Source: Morella rubra (Eukaryota; Streptophyta; Magnoliopsida; Fagales; Myricaceae). Taken from it: DNA of 64,000 nt. Below are positions 43,103 to 53,511 of the stretch, one piece after another. A program made the position numbers and the translations under genes. Numbering within the stretch: position 1 is the stretch's first letter; every line of letters begins with the position of its first letter. The notes under the pieces were generated by a model, which saw only the letters and a program-made list of their open reading frames with translations, was not told the DNA's origin and did not search any database. The DNA lies in contig CM025854.1 of NCBI GenBank assembly GCA_003952965.2, positions 19,700,111 to 19,764,110 on the forward strand, in the 5' to 3' direction.

Positions 43103-43724
43103 TAAATAATTTAGATATGTCTTCGTGTTTTCTTTTTGTCACGTGAGTTTTCCTAAGACACACCCTGATCTCCATTCAGTCACGATTTTACCTTTTTTTC
43201 TTTCTTTCTTTCTTAATTCTTTTTACTGGGTCACTCTTTCCAAACTTTGGGGCTCCACTAAGTTTGGTCCTGTCCATGTGTTCGTCTAGTAAAGGTCCTA
43301 AAGGCCCAAAGTACAACTACATGTAAGAAAAATCACTATTTTTCGAGTCAAATACCCACTTACCAATTATTGACGCGACACTAAAATGAAAGATGTTGTA
43401 CGGGATGAATGGCGAAAGATATGGGAAAGGGTAAAACAAATTCAGAACTTGAGATGTTCATAACAATGCTTGGTTTCTTTCCTCTATTTAGTTTTTTGCT
43501 GGTTTTTTGCAATTTTGCATTATATTTTATACGTAACCACAAACAACAAAATGCCAAATCCAACATAAAGAACTGCAAATATCGCCGAGAAAGGGACCAA
43601 AATTTTTTATGGACACGAGCTGCAGGGGTTCAGGATAAGACTTGCGCTGCCGGGAACGGATGGTTCTCTCACAGAAGAGAGTAAAGAGAAGTTCTGACCG
43701 ACCTCATTGGTACGCCCGCTATAT

Positions 43725-43812
43725 TTGGACGGGGATCTCCTGCAATTCGGAGAGAGAGAGAGAGGCCTCTACCTCTCTCCGAATTGCCCCCCCGAATTGC
43801 AGGGGATCCGAT
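43725..43812 (+). mobile_element. 88-bp foldback insertion with 9-bp TSD
   Basis: Flanked by CCGCTATAT (43716-43724 and 43813-43821). The insert folds on itself: GGGGATCTCCTGCAATTCGG pairs with CCCGAATTGCAGGGGATCC, with a second pairing of GAGAGAGG and CCTCTACCTCTCTCC in the centre. The D block has one target copy and no insert near 30612. Confidence 0.8.
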
Positions 43813-43927
43813 CCGCTATATCTAAAGACGACATCCATGTGCTCTCAGGTCAGTGCTGGATGTTGCGTCAATAATGCCAAGGAAATTGACAGGTCACTGG
43901 GCACATCCTGATTGGGCTCTCCCTGTA

Positions 43928-44139
43928 AACCGTGCAAAGTGACTGTCTCTCTTTTTCCTTTTCAACTTTCTTTGGAATTCTCTATCGGATCACTTTGTCT
44001 TTCCCATGCGTGATCCCATTCCCAATAGCCAGCAACCGTGCAAAGTGACTGTCTCTCTTTTTCCTTTTCAACTTTCTTTGGAATTCTCTATCGGATCACT
44101 TTGTCTTTCGCATGCGTGATCCCATTCCCAATAGGCAGT
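43928..44139 (+). repeat. 106-bp tandem duplication upstream of gene E
   Basis: AACCGTGCAAAGTGACTG recurs at 43928 and 44034, and the units continue through CTATCGGATCACTTTGTCTT and GCGTGATCCCATTCCCAATA. Gene D has one related unit. It lies about 550 bp before the gene E start. Confidence 0.85.
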
Positions 44140-44616
44140 AGATTTTCGTACTGTTATTATTATTATTTTTTCTTGTTTGCCCTTTGCTTGTCATCTACGG
44201 AGCTATTAGGCCTTTTTTGGCATGTAGCTTAGCATTAGGAGTTAGGACTCAGAACCGGTTTTATCATGACTCGCCTTTAGAGTTGCGTCCTGGGGATGAA
44301 TATCTATCTATACATGTACTTGATCGATTTTGAAAAGTACAAAAAAAAAAAAAAAAAAAAAGAATAGTTATATTTGTGGGACACGGCATCTCTCACATCC
44401 ACATCCATATTGGACGCCGCTGAATTATTCACAACCAAAGCGTCCGTAAAAAAATTCTCTCAGGTGTTACACACACTTCTTGGAGTTTTTCTTTCACATG
44501 ATCACACGTTATATGAATTTGATGTACTTTTTTTTTTTTTATCGACTTTCCAACAGCTTTCCCCGCTTATTCTTTTCTTTTCCGACTCACTCTAGAGTCG
44601 GCATGGAATAAACGTC

Positions 44617-44624
44617 TATAAAAT
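44617..44624 (+). promoter_or_regulatory. TATA box of gene E
   Basis: TATAAAAT lies 66 bp before the ATG, identical to gene D. Confidence 0.6.
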
Positions 44625-44682
44625 GTAGAACACCCAGACGTCCTGCGATCACATTTTTCACTAGAGAGATAGAGAAAGAGAG

Positions 44683-46745
44683 ATGGAGGAGGCAGATGTG
44701 GTGATAGTGGGAGCAGGTATAGCGGGTTTGGCAGCAGCGTTAGCCTTGAAGATAGTAGGGGTTCGGGCCTTGGTGTTAGAGAGAGGGGAAGGACTAAGAA
44801 CAACAGGTGCAGCCTTAGGCCTGTCCATAAACGCTTGGGTCGCCCTTGATGTTCTCGGCGTAGGTCACAAGCTCACGGCCATTTATGCCTCTTGCTCAAA
44901 GTAATGCCGGACCTTTTCCATCTCAGACATTTGGGTGTCTCCTGATTTCATTTATTAGTCTCAATTTGTAAATTCTTGAGTGGCTATATTATCATTTTTT
45001 TTCTTCAGTGCGATGTGTTGTTTGCATTACCTCTTGTATTGGGCCAGTTATCATGGACTATGATAATAAGTCTCTTTCTTGAGATCTTTAATTTGTTCAT
45101 AAACCTATTATGTGTAGGTAGATTTCCTTAATTAGTATGCTTTCGGTATATATGGTTAGAACAACCTAAAACCACTTTTTATGACCTCTATTTCTAATTT
45201 TCCCCTTCGTTCCTATATATAATAGGGCAATTCTAACAAATGTTGAGAATAGATCAATTCAAGAGGTCTCTTTCGCCACGTCTGACAAGTATGCTAACTT
45301 GCACCCAATCATTCTTGTTTTGTTTTCGTTTCCTTCTGATTTAGATCCGACTTCCCAAATCCACAATTTCAGCAGTCTCGACTCCTTTTTCGGATCGTTT
45401 AAAATTCATTTGTTCTTAATTTCGATCACGGCTTTTTCTTTCAAACTTAACTACCTATGTTGATGCAGACGTGCACGTGAATTTTCAGCTGTACATCGTA
45501 AAGCCTTACTGGAAGCTTTGGCAGAAGACTTGCCTAGTGGCACCATCCGTTTCTCTTCCAAGGTCAAGTCCATTGAAAACCAATCACAAGAAGGCTCAGA
45601 ATTTGCTGTCATTCGAATGGATAATGGAGCTAGCATCAAAGCAAAGGTACATCGGAAGGAATTAGCGTACTAGGCTCATACTGATCAAGCCCGCCGCTCA
45701 CATTGACGTTCCTATTTTTGACTGTAGAGAATAGAAACAGTGAGCTTTAAAGTTGACAGGCTTCGTTTTCAAATTCATTTATCACTCTGGATATTGCAGG
45801 CTTTAATAGGGTGTGATGGTGTGCACTCAGTGGTGGCACGTTGGTTAGGACTCCGCCCAGCGGTCGATGCAGGCCGATGGGCAGTGCGTGGGTTGGCCTT
45901 ATTTCCTGAAGGTCATGGGCAGAATCCCGTAATGCGACAATTTGTATCCGCTGGACAAAGGGCTGGTTTTGTTCCTCTCAATGATAAAGAGCTCTACTGG
46001 TTTCTAACCTACGTATTCTCATCTAAAGGTTAGGCTTTTTTCCCACCTTTTGTCTCATGTAGTTTCTTGTCTTATCAAAAAATTTGAGTTAGAATAGGCA
46101 CTTAGGGTTTTGTATAGCGTTATTAGCACTCCTGCAGCAGTCTGTCACTAAAAGCAGTGCAAATCTTCTATCGTTCCAGGTGAGGACATTCCACATGATC
46201 CTGAGCTAATAAAAAGAGAAGTTATTGATCACTTAGCCAAGGACCTGCCCCCGGAGTACTTGTCGATGGTCGAGCATTCAGAGCTTTCAACGGTGACATG
46301 GTCTGAGCTACTGTATAGGCGTCCATGGGACGTCATATTTGGAACCTTGAGCAAAGGGAGCGTTACGGTGGCAGGGGATGCCATGCATGCTATGACACCA
46401 GACCTGGGACAAGGTGGCTGCTCAGCATTGGAAGATGCTGTTGTTTTAGGCAGGCACATTGGGGACTTAATTATCCGGAACAAAAGACTAGTGGCAGGAG
46501 ATCAATTGGCCGAGGCCTTCCGAAGATATGCCAATGAAAGGAGGTGGCGTGTTGCTGGCTTGATCACGGCCTCGTATCTTTCGGGGTGGGTGCAAGTAAA
46601 TAACTCTGGTTGGTTGATGAAATTCCTTAGGGATATGGTATTCTATAAGTTTCTTTACAAGGTAGTACTTAGTTTTAGAGAGTACGATTGTGGAAAGCTG
46701 CCCACAGTACTGAAATCGGAGAAAAACCAAAGGAAGATTGACTAG
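44683..46745 (+). CDS. FAD-dependent monooxygenase, MO2-like (gene E), intact
   Basis: Exons: 44683-44900, 45226-45288, 45469-45646, 45800-46028, 46180-46745. They give 1254 nt, 417 residues and stop TAG, all introns GT-AG. It is a class A flavoprotein monooxygenase of the plant MO2-like type: VIVGAGIAG (G10, G12, G15), ALIGCDGVHS after exon 4 starts, and GDAMHAMTPDLGQGG from G295. The conserved Pro after the GD-motif His is Ala300, unlike genes A and B. Exon 1 is identical to gene D except for one silent change, so D and E are very recent copies; E keeps the full C-terminus. Substrate and pathway cannot be inferred. The start is supported by the GA-rich leader and paralogue agreement. Confidence 0.92.
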
Positions 46746-47171
46746 CCAGATCCTAGGCCCAAAATGTTAGTCTTTTCAATGAGATGGAGGAGGATAAGGC
46801 TCGTATGGTGCCAATAAAGTCAACAAAAATTGACAGGTAAGTGGGCCACATATATATGGAACAGGATGTCCCTATCTGCAAGTGGCCGGCGAAGTGATTG
46901 TATCCTTCTTTTCTTCGCCTTTGAGAAAGTTGATCACCTGTCCATATGATGGTGTCTCCTCTTCGTTTTCAACTTCCATTTTGACCAAAAAAAAAAAAAA
47001 AAAAACTTCCATTTTGAAATCCGTACGTATCTCGGGCCACATGGTTCTTAATGCTTGGTCTTTCGCATTCCTCGTCCCAATAACAAATTGATAGTTTAAA
47101 CTTTAATAAAAATCACATCACCCTTAGTAACGCCAAGCAAAAAAATGGCATTTTCTTCTTAAGAATTCTTT

Positions 47172-47600
47172 AGCACCGCGTTTGCAAACCTTAATGAGCG
47201 GAAATATTTAAGAAATATTATGAAAATTGAAGAGATGGAAGAGATTGAAATTTTATTAAATTTTGTGAGAATTTGCTAATTAGTAGAAATATTTAAGGAA
47301 AGTTATAAAAATTGAAGTTTTATTGAGTTTTGTAAGTATGTAGTGAAAAAAATAGAATTTTAAGAAGTTAGTAAAATGTGGATAGAGATATAATTTGAAT
47401 GAAATTTTTTTTATATTTATTATGATGAAAATAGATGATTTTAACGAAAAGAGAGAGAATTTTGAATTTTTTTTTTTGACCCCTTGATTTGTGGAAAAAC
47501 TTAAAAAGCTTAAAATTTTGGTGACAAATTCATTTTTGAATCTAAAAATTCTTAACCATTCCAAAATTCTCACAAATTTTGACTTTGCAAACCCGCCCAA
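47172..47600. mobile_element. MITE-like AT-rich element
   Basis: Termini GCGTTTGCAAACC (near 47178) and GACTTTGCAAACCCGC (near 47581) are inverted with respect to each other around GTTTGCAAA. The interior is AT-rich with an internal direct repeat (GAAATATTTAAG...). No clear target duplication was found. Confidence 0.4.
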
Positions 47601-48796
47601 ATTAGAGCTTTGTTGACTCTAGATTCAAGACTTCATGTTAACTGTTGGGCCAAAATTGACCGGCCCGTTAGAAATTAATTGAGCCGACCGGTTTCCATTT
47701 TGTCGGTTCTCCTATCTTCCATTTCGGAGCAACATTCAAGGAATAAAAATGACTCCTGTTCGAAAGCGGTTTATACCCTTACTTGTGTTTAAACCAAACC
47801 ACGATGGGAACTATTCCGTCGATCTTAATGTAGGCCTCACAGGGTAGTTTTTCCTTTGATGGTGCGCCCGAAACTGACATCAGAGTGTCGTGCGCATTTA
47901 ATCTGAGATTCATCCAATAACAGGAGCATCAATTTCACGAGCATACGATTTGAAGTTAGTACGTCTAGCTCGTACAAAACGACACCTAATGGTGGAGCTA
48001 GCCAATTTACGCGCTAAGTAGATAATTTAAGGGTGAGTATCGGAATCGATAAAATTCAAATGACCTATTTGGGTTCCGGTAATCACTGGAATCCTTATTT
48101 TCATTCCGGTTCCATTCCAAAAAATTCTAGAATGGAACTAAAAGAATCTAAAAATTCTAGAGAGAGAGAAAACAAGAAATATCATCAACCCTTGTTAAAA
48201 CTTCCTTGAACCTCTGGAACAACAACAGCAAGTGAATGAAAAACAAAGCACTATGTTTTGCAAACAAAAGGCAAAAAAACAAGAACAGAAAACTAAAAAA
48301 CATAAAAATAAATCAAAGGGTGAAAGGAGCGAACCAAATTGTATATTTCAAATGCAGTGGACAGATCAATTTGCTGAAAAGATCTGGACCCTCAAATCAA
48401 GAACCAAATATATTTACCAACAGATAAAAACACAGGTCTAATAATTTTAGAAGTTTGAGAGTTGAGAGTCCATGTCGACCAAATTCCAATCAAAGCCCTA
48501 AAACTCAAATCTGCCAATCAAATCTCCAATGTATCAAACCCTAAAACTCTAGTTCAAAGAGAGATAAGGCATCATGTTTAGGTCAGACGAAAATAACTAT
48601 ACCTTGGTGAGAGAGATTCGACGCCCAAAGAAAGAGAGATTTCGGCCAAGAGATAGAGAGAAAGAGAGAGTTGTGCGTCTATGAGACAGAGAGAGAGAGA
48701 GATCAAGGGAAACAAGGTCGCAGGAAAAATGAGAAGGGTGAGAGTGGGGGGTTCCTAATCCTCAAATGACTTGGGTCGTTTTGACCTAGATCTAGA

Positions 48797-48805
48797 TATA
48801 TATAT

Positions 48806-48860
<55 letters not shown>
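48797..48860. repeat. (AT)n microsatellite
   Basis: About 60 bp of alternating AT with one phase break. Shorter AT runs lie at 48890 and 58930. Confidence 0.95.
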
Positions 48861-48863
<3 letters not shown>

Positions 48864-49111
48864 AAATCAAGCCGAGTTTTGAGTCATAAAATATATATAT
48901 AATTTCCAGTTCCGAAAAATCAGGAAAATGATATCTAATTTCGGTAATCATCAAGTGACCTAAGTTGTTTTGATTCAAATCAAAAAATATATATTTTTTA
49001 AAGTCAAAGTTCAAAAAGTTGAGTTTTGAGTCATAAAAAATAAAAAGTAATAATAATAATATCCGAGACCGGAACTGAAATTTATTGTTCCCAAAAACCA
49101 AAAAAATGGGG

Positions 49112-49330
49112 CATGTTCGTTTTCATCATTTTTGTAAGATTTGAATCCTACTTTTATTTTTACAATCCAAACATCATAACATACACGCATTTTTATACAA
49201 CACTTTATTACTTTTTCTACACAAACCAATCCCTTTCAACAACTTCTACACGCATTTTTATACAACTTTAACACCACCTAAATATTCACAAAACTATCAG
49301 AATCCTAAAAAAAACATGAAAACGAACATG
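49112..49330. mobile_element. MITE with perfect 15-bp inverted termini
   Basis: CATGTTCGTTTTCAT (49112-49126) is exactly inverted at 49316-49330. The 219-bp element is AT-rich, with an internal repeat ACACGCATTTTTATACAAC occurring twice. The target duplication is not evident. Confidence 0.75.
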
Positions 49331-50649
49331 ACCATTGGTATCCGGAATTTCCGAAGAATCTGGATAAAATTCTCAACTTAAAGATTCAACCAAAGTCATC
49401 ATTTGATGTGAGCCTCGTGAGATAAGTGGAATAAATTGTCCCTCAAGATCATGATAAGATGTCACGTACATTGGGTATGGGTAAGATTGATGGGATAATG
49501 GCAGGTATGGGTGGAGCAGTAGTGTTTTCTATTCTTGCATTTAATTCCCATTTCCTCCGGGCACGCTTCATGAAAGCATAAGCAACACTCCAAAATATGA
49601 AACCATTTCCTTGTAAAACGTTTTCCTTCAAAATAAGTACAGCCTTAAACACGGAAATACATGTGATTAAGTCGGAAGATGCTTTGTGTCCCTGGCGTAT
49701 CTCTATTGTCATCTGTGATGTTAAGCTTTTAGTTTCTTCTTTAGTTCTTTTGAGTCTCGGCAGTTTTCTTTAAGTGCAAACGTTGTTAGGCTTTGTATTA
49801 TATCACTCATTGAACCGTTTTCTCGTCTTTCGAGGGATGCCTGTCTGCGTCTCATGAATTTTTGATGAACTATACTTCTGTGTATGCAATTTTCGTCCCC
49901 AGTAAAAAAAAATTAGCTCGGAAGTTTCTTATGTAAACCTCAGGATCCCGCAGGATCTTTTACAAAATTTCTGAGCATTGTTCGTTTTTATAATTATTCT
50001 AAAATATAAATATATTCACAAAATTAACATTTAAAATCTTAAAAATTTATACACAAATACCAATATATTTTACACAATTTCAACAACTTTTCACACAAAC
50101 TCCAATACAGTTTCAAAAAAAATTATAACAAATATTATTTCTCTATACTTTTTCATCTAACTTCAATATTTTTTATTAAACAATTACATCAAATCATCTC
50201 TCTCTAAACCCTTTTACAAATTTAACAAAAATTAAATATCTTTAAAAATTTTCACTAAATTTTACACAAAAACCTATAAAACTCTAATCTACATGAATAT
50301 TCACAATTCTACTAAAATTCTACAATTTTTCACAAAAGAACACCCCTTTAGTCTTAACATCCTGATAAAAAAAAATAGACAATGCAAAGAATGATGCATT
50401 TGAATTAAAGCACAAATCAAAAAATGGTTGAGAGAGGATTTTTGGATATTTTCAGTAATTGACAAATATTGTCTCAAGTATGTTTAAATCCTTTTAAAGA
50501 TAGTTTTTAATTGTTAGTTAAGGTTTAAATAGCTAACAATATCTAAGGTAAAAAATTTAAATAAATAAAGAGATTGCAATTATATCTTTAAATAAGAAGA
50601 TTTTCTGTGGTTGAACGGAGACTTTGTAAATATCACAAAAAGTGAAAAG

Positions 50650-50980
50650 TGAATGCTCCTTAAATCAAGGAGATTTGATAGGCCTATTCAATCAATATGC
50701 TCTTTAAGTTAAGTTTTTGAGGCCTAATATTATATTTTCTTTAAATATATAGAAAAATTTAAATTAGGGCCTTTTAAATTTGGGAAAAAATTAATGCTCT
50801 TTCGATTAAGGAGATTTAATAGGCCTTTTCGATCGATACACTCTTTAAGGTTAAGTTTTTTAGGCCTTAATATTAAATTTTCTTTAAATATATCATTAAA
50901 AAAAATTTGAATTGGAGGCCTCCTAAATTTGGGAACTTTAGGCAAACCGCCTATGCTGCCTATAGCTAGAGCCAGCCCTG
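50650..50980. mobile_element. hAT-like non-autonomous fragment
   Basis: Its right end reads GCTAGAGCCAGCCCTG, the inverse of CAGGGCTGGCTCTAGC, a terminus type frequent in plant hAT elements. Inside, GGAGATTTGATAGGCC and GGCCT(T)AATATTA blocks occur twice (near 50668/50808 and 50733/50873). The left end could not be placed. Confidence 0.45.
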
Positions 50981-53424
50981 AGGACTCCCTAGTCCCCATC
51001 ACCATGGCTTTGTTTTAATACCCAGAGGCTCTCCCTCCATTAGGGGCATTGATTACTCTCAGGCGTTTCTGTTCGCCTTGCCAATTACTGGAGCTTAGCG
51101 AGTCATCTACGCATCTTTCCTGAAACCTATCTACATTTTCTTCCAACTCAATGGCCTGAGTTGGAAGAATATGTTTCTTTCCTATTTGAGTTTCCATATG
51201 GCAAGCTACTAGCTAGTGAATGCTGAGCAAGCAAAGAGTTGAGCTGAGCAAGCAAAGAGTTGAGTATCTAGAAGTGCGTATGATCCCAAAAGCACCAAAA
51301 CAGCAAAAACAGAGAAGAAAAATCTTAAAAGCTTACAGGGATATCATTTCCAGGGTCGACTCAACCCTGAATCGTCATTTAGGATTTAGCATGTTACTAA
51401 TTTTGAACCTTTCAACGTATCAGATCTTTGCTCAAAATTAATGTCATCGAGCACTTTTGTGTAATTCTTTTAATAGGCAATTAATCAACCACTTGTTTAC
51501 GTCTACAAATTGACATAGTACTCCTAGAATTTTGCTTAGTTCAGTTGCGTTGGCTTTCTTGGGTAAGTTCAATTCGTTTGGGATTACTTTCTACCCAACA
51601 TGATTGATTGCTCTGTTTTCGGGGAAGGTTGATTAGGGTGGTATTGAAAATCTTATAGGGGTGGAGATTAATATGTTGCTCCCGGCAGCTATATATGGGA
51701 CTGATACGAAGATTTCTACTCTTCAGGGTGTGGGGTTGAGGTGAGGACGTGCCTTACCTAACAAAATTGCAAAAAAAAAAACACACTTCAGCCCATGGAA
51801 TTCTTTCTGTTACAAGTAGGATCTGCTCTGCTTTCATTGAGAGACTACGACTATGTTTAGTTTGGTTTTAAAAACATTTGTTGTGTTTGTATTTTTGAGA
51901 GGTAATGTAAATTCTTTTCAGATTGATAAAAAATTTGTTAAAAGTTATTGAAATTTGTAAAAAGTTATTGGAATGAATGAAAAAGTGGTTGTGAAAATTT
52001 TTGAAAATGTTTTGAGATTAAAAAAAACAAACATAGCCTACCCCTCAGATGCTTTTCAGAATACACAAGTTGCCCTTCACAAGATTGATGAAAAGCTGAA
52101 ATATTGTGCACTACCAAACAACTAACAAGACTAACTCTCCTCTAAGTTTTTCAATACTTTTTTCTCTTTAGATAATGGGACAATAATCAAGGAGCGTCAG
52201 AGTCCTCGTACACAAGCTCACATGATAGGAACTGAACCCTCATTCTTAGAAACGACGACCCAACGAGCAACTCGGCCAAAAGACCTTATAGGACATAGAG
52301 GCATAACGGGCTGAGAGACACAATACCTAATGAGCTCAAATGCTCACACAGATGAGATGGAGGCAGTTGGTCAGGAGCTTAAAAGGTAGATGAAAAATTG
52401 AAATATTTTGCACCACCAAACAAGATTAATTCTCCTCTATTTTTCAGTACTTCTACGACAAAGAAAAATAGCTTCTTTTTTTTTTTTTATAAGCAAAATG
52501 GTTAAAGGAGACGATCAAGTGTGACAAGCTCTTTTAGACATAACCATAACTCACATTGTACGATATATTTAGATCGAACAATAACTATTCAACCGAGAGA
52601 TTCAGTCTATCACCATAGTCCTGCAAAAGTTACAGAAAAAAGTTTAAAAGGTAGAATATTGATAAAGATGTCACATAAGTACGAATGACCAACTACATGA
52701 TTGTGATTCTATGTTAAAGATATCGCATGAGTATTGATGATCAACTACAGGATTGGTACAAATGTTGTTGGAAGATGATTAATGGTTTGAATCCACAATA
52801 TTAATTGTAACATTTTTTTAGCAATAATACTTGAAGTTGAGCAATAGGTAACCCTGATGCTGATTGTTTTATCTGAAATTAAACACATGTCCAAAGTTAA
52901 AAGATAACTCAGATGAAGATCATATAAATATGTAGAATTTGTAGTTTGATTTTCTTTCCTTTTATTTATTTATTTAAAAAATTCGCCAATGCCCACCCGG
53001 ATCTATTTTCTTAAATGTTCTTTTGTTCCGTGCAACGACCAGCCTGTCGGACAGAACCTTTATGGTTGTTCCTAATTCTACGGTCACACTGGCGGTGTAA
53101 ATGGTGGTAGCCCTGAGCCTTAAAAACCATATTTATGTTTCCAACTGTCGCCTCCCATGCGGATCGATAGCAACCAATTTATTTTATTTTTTGTCACAGC
53201 TTTCACTAGTAACTTGCCAGAATAAAAAAAAGGGCATAAAGAAAGTGACCCTCCAAATTAAAGCAAATACAAACGCAATGGAAACTTCCAAAGTGACATC
53301 ACAATTGAAGGTAGGAAAAGCACGATTCTCTACTAGGGAATTTGCGAATTGAGATGGGAAATTCTAGAATCAGAACTTGCCAAACAGTCGAACAAACAAA
53401 TTTTCCATACTGTTCCCATTTCCT

Positions 53425-53434
53425 ATTTATATGC
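53425..53434 (+). promoter_or_regulatory. Possible TATA box of the CAD gene
   Basis: CTATTTATATGC lies about 85 bp before the ATG at 53512. The position fits, but the match is imperfect. Confidence 0.4.
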
Positions 53435-53511
53435 AAGCTCAGTGCTGTTCCGTCAGTATTCGTTCAGAACCAGCCAAAAGAGAGATTTGCATAGTGGAGA
53501 GGAGTGAGAGA

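Larger units (their letters stand above)
43108..46906 (+). repeat. E-gene block, duplicate of the D-gene block
   Basis: Collinear with 30018-34060. Private changes are an 88-bp foldback (43725-43812), a 106-bp tandem duplication (43928-44139), a different A-run at 44341, and a ~100-bp deletion in intron 4. The upstream part (43108-44616) holds no supported gene. Confidence 0.85.
46907..53511. other. Gene-poor intergenic DNA
   Basis: Between gene E and the CAD gene I find no supported gene. Contents I can name are MITE-like elements at 47172-47600 and 49112-49330, an AT microsatellite at 48797-48860, a hAT-like terminus ending at 50980, and many A/T-rich stretches (50000-50350). Minus-strand open frames at 49449-49712 and 51015-51197 have a gene-like composition but match no family I recognise. 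Confidence 0.5.

Noticed and set aside
48703..49101. 132-residue minus-strand frame with (IY)n
   Set aside because: The IYIYIY run is translated AT microsatellite.
49449..49712. 87-residue minus-strand frame with protein-like composition
   Set aside because: It contains plausible protein text (FWSVAYAFMKRARRKWEL), but I recognise no family and see no flanking exons, so I did not call a gene.
51015..51197. 60-residue minus-strand frame
   Set aside because: Short, no start context, no domain; probably transposon-adjacent noise.
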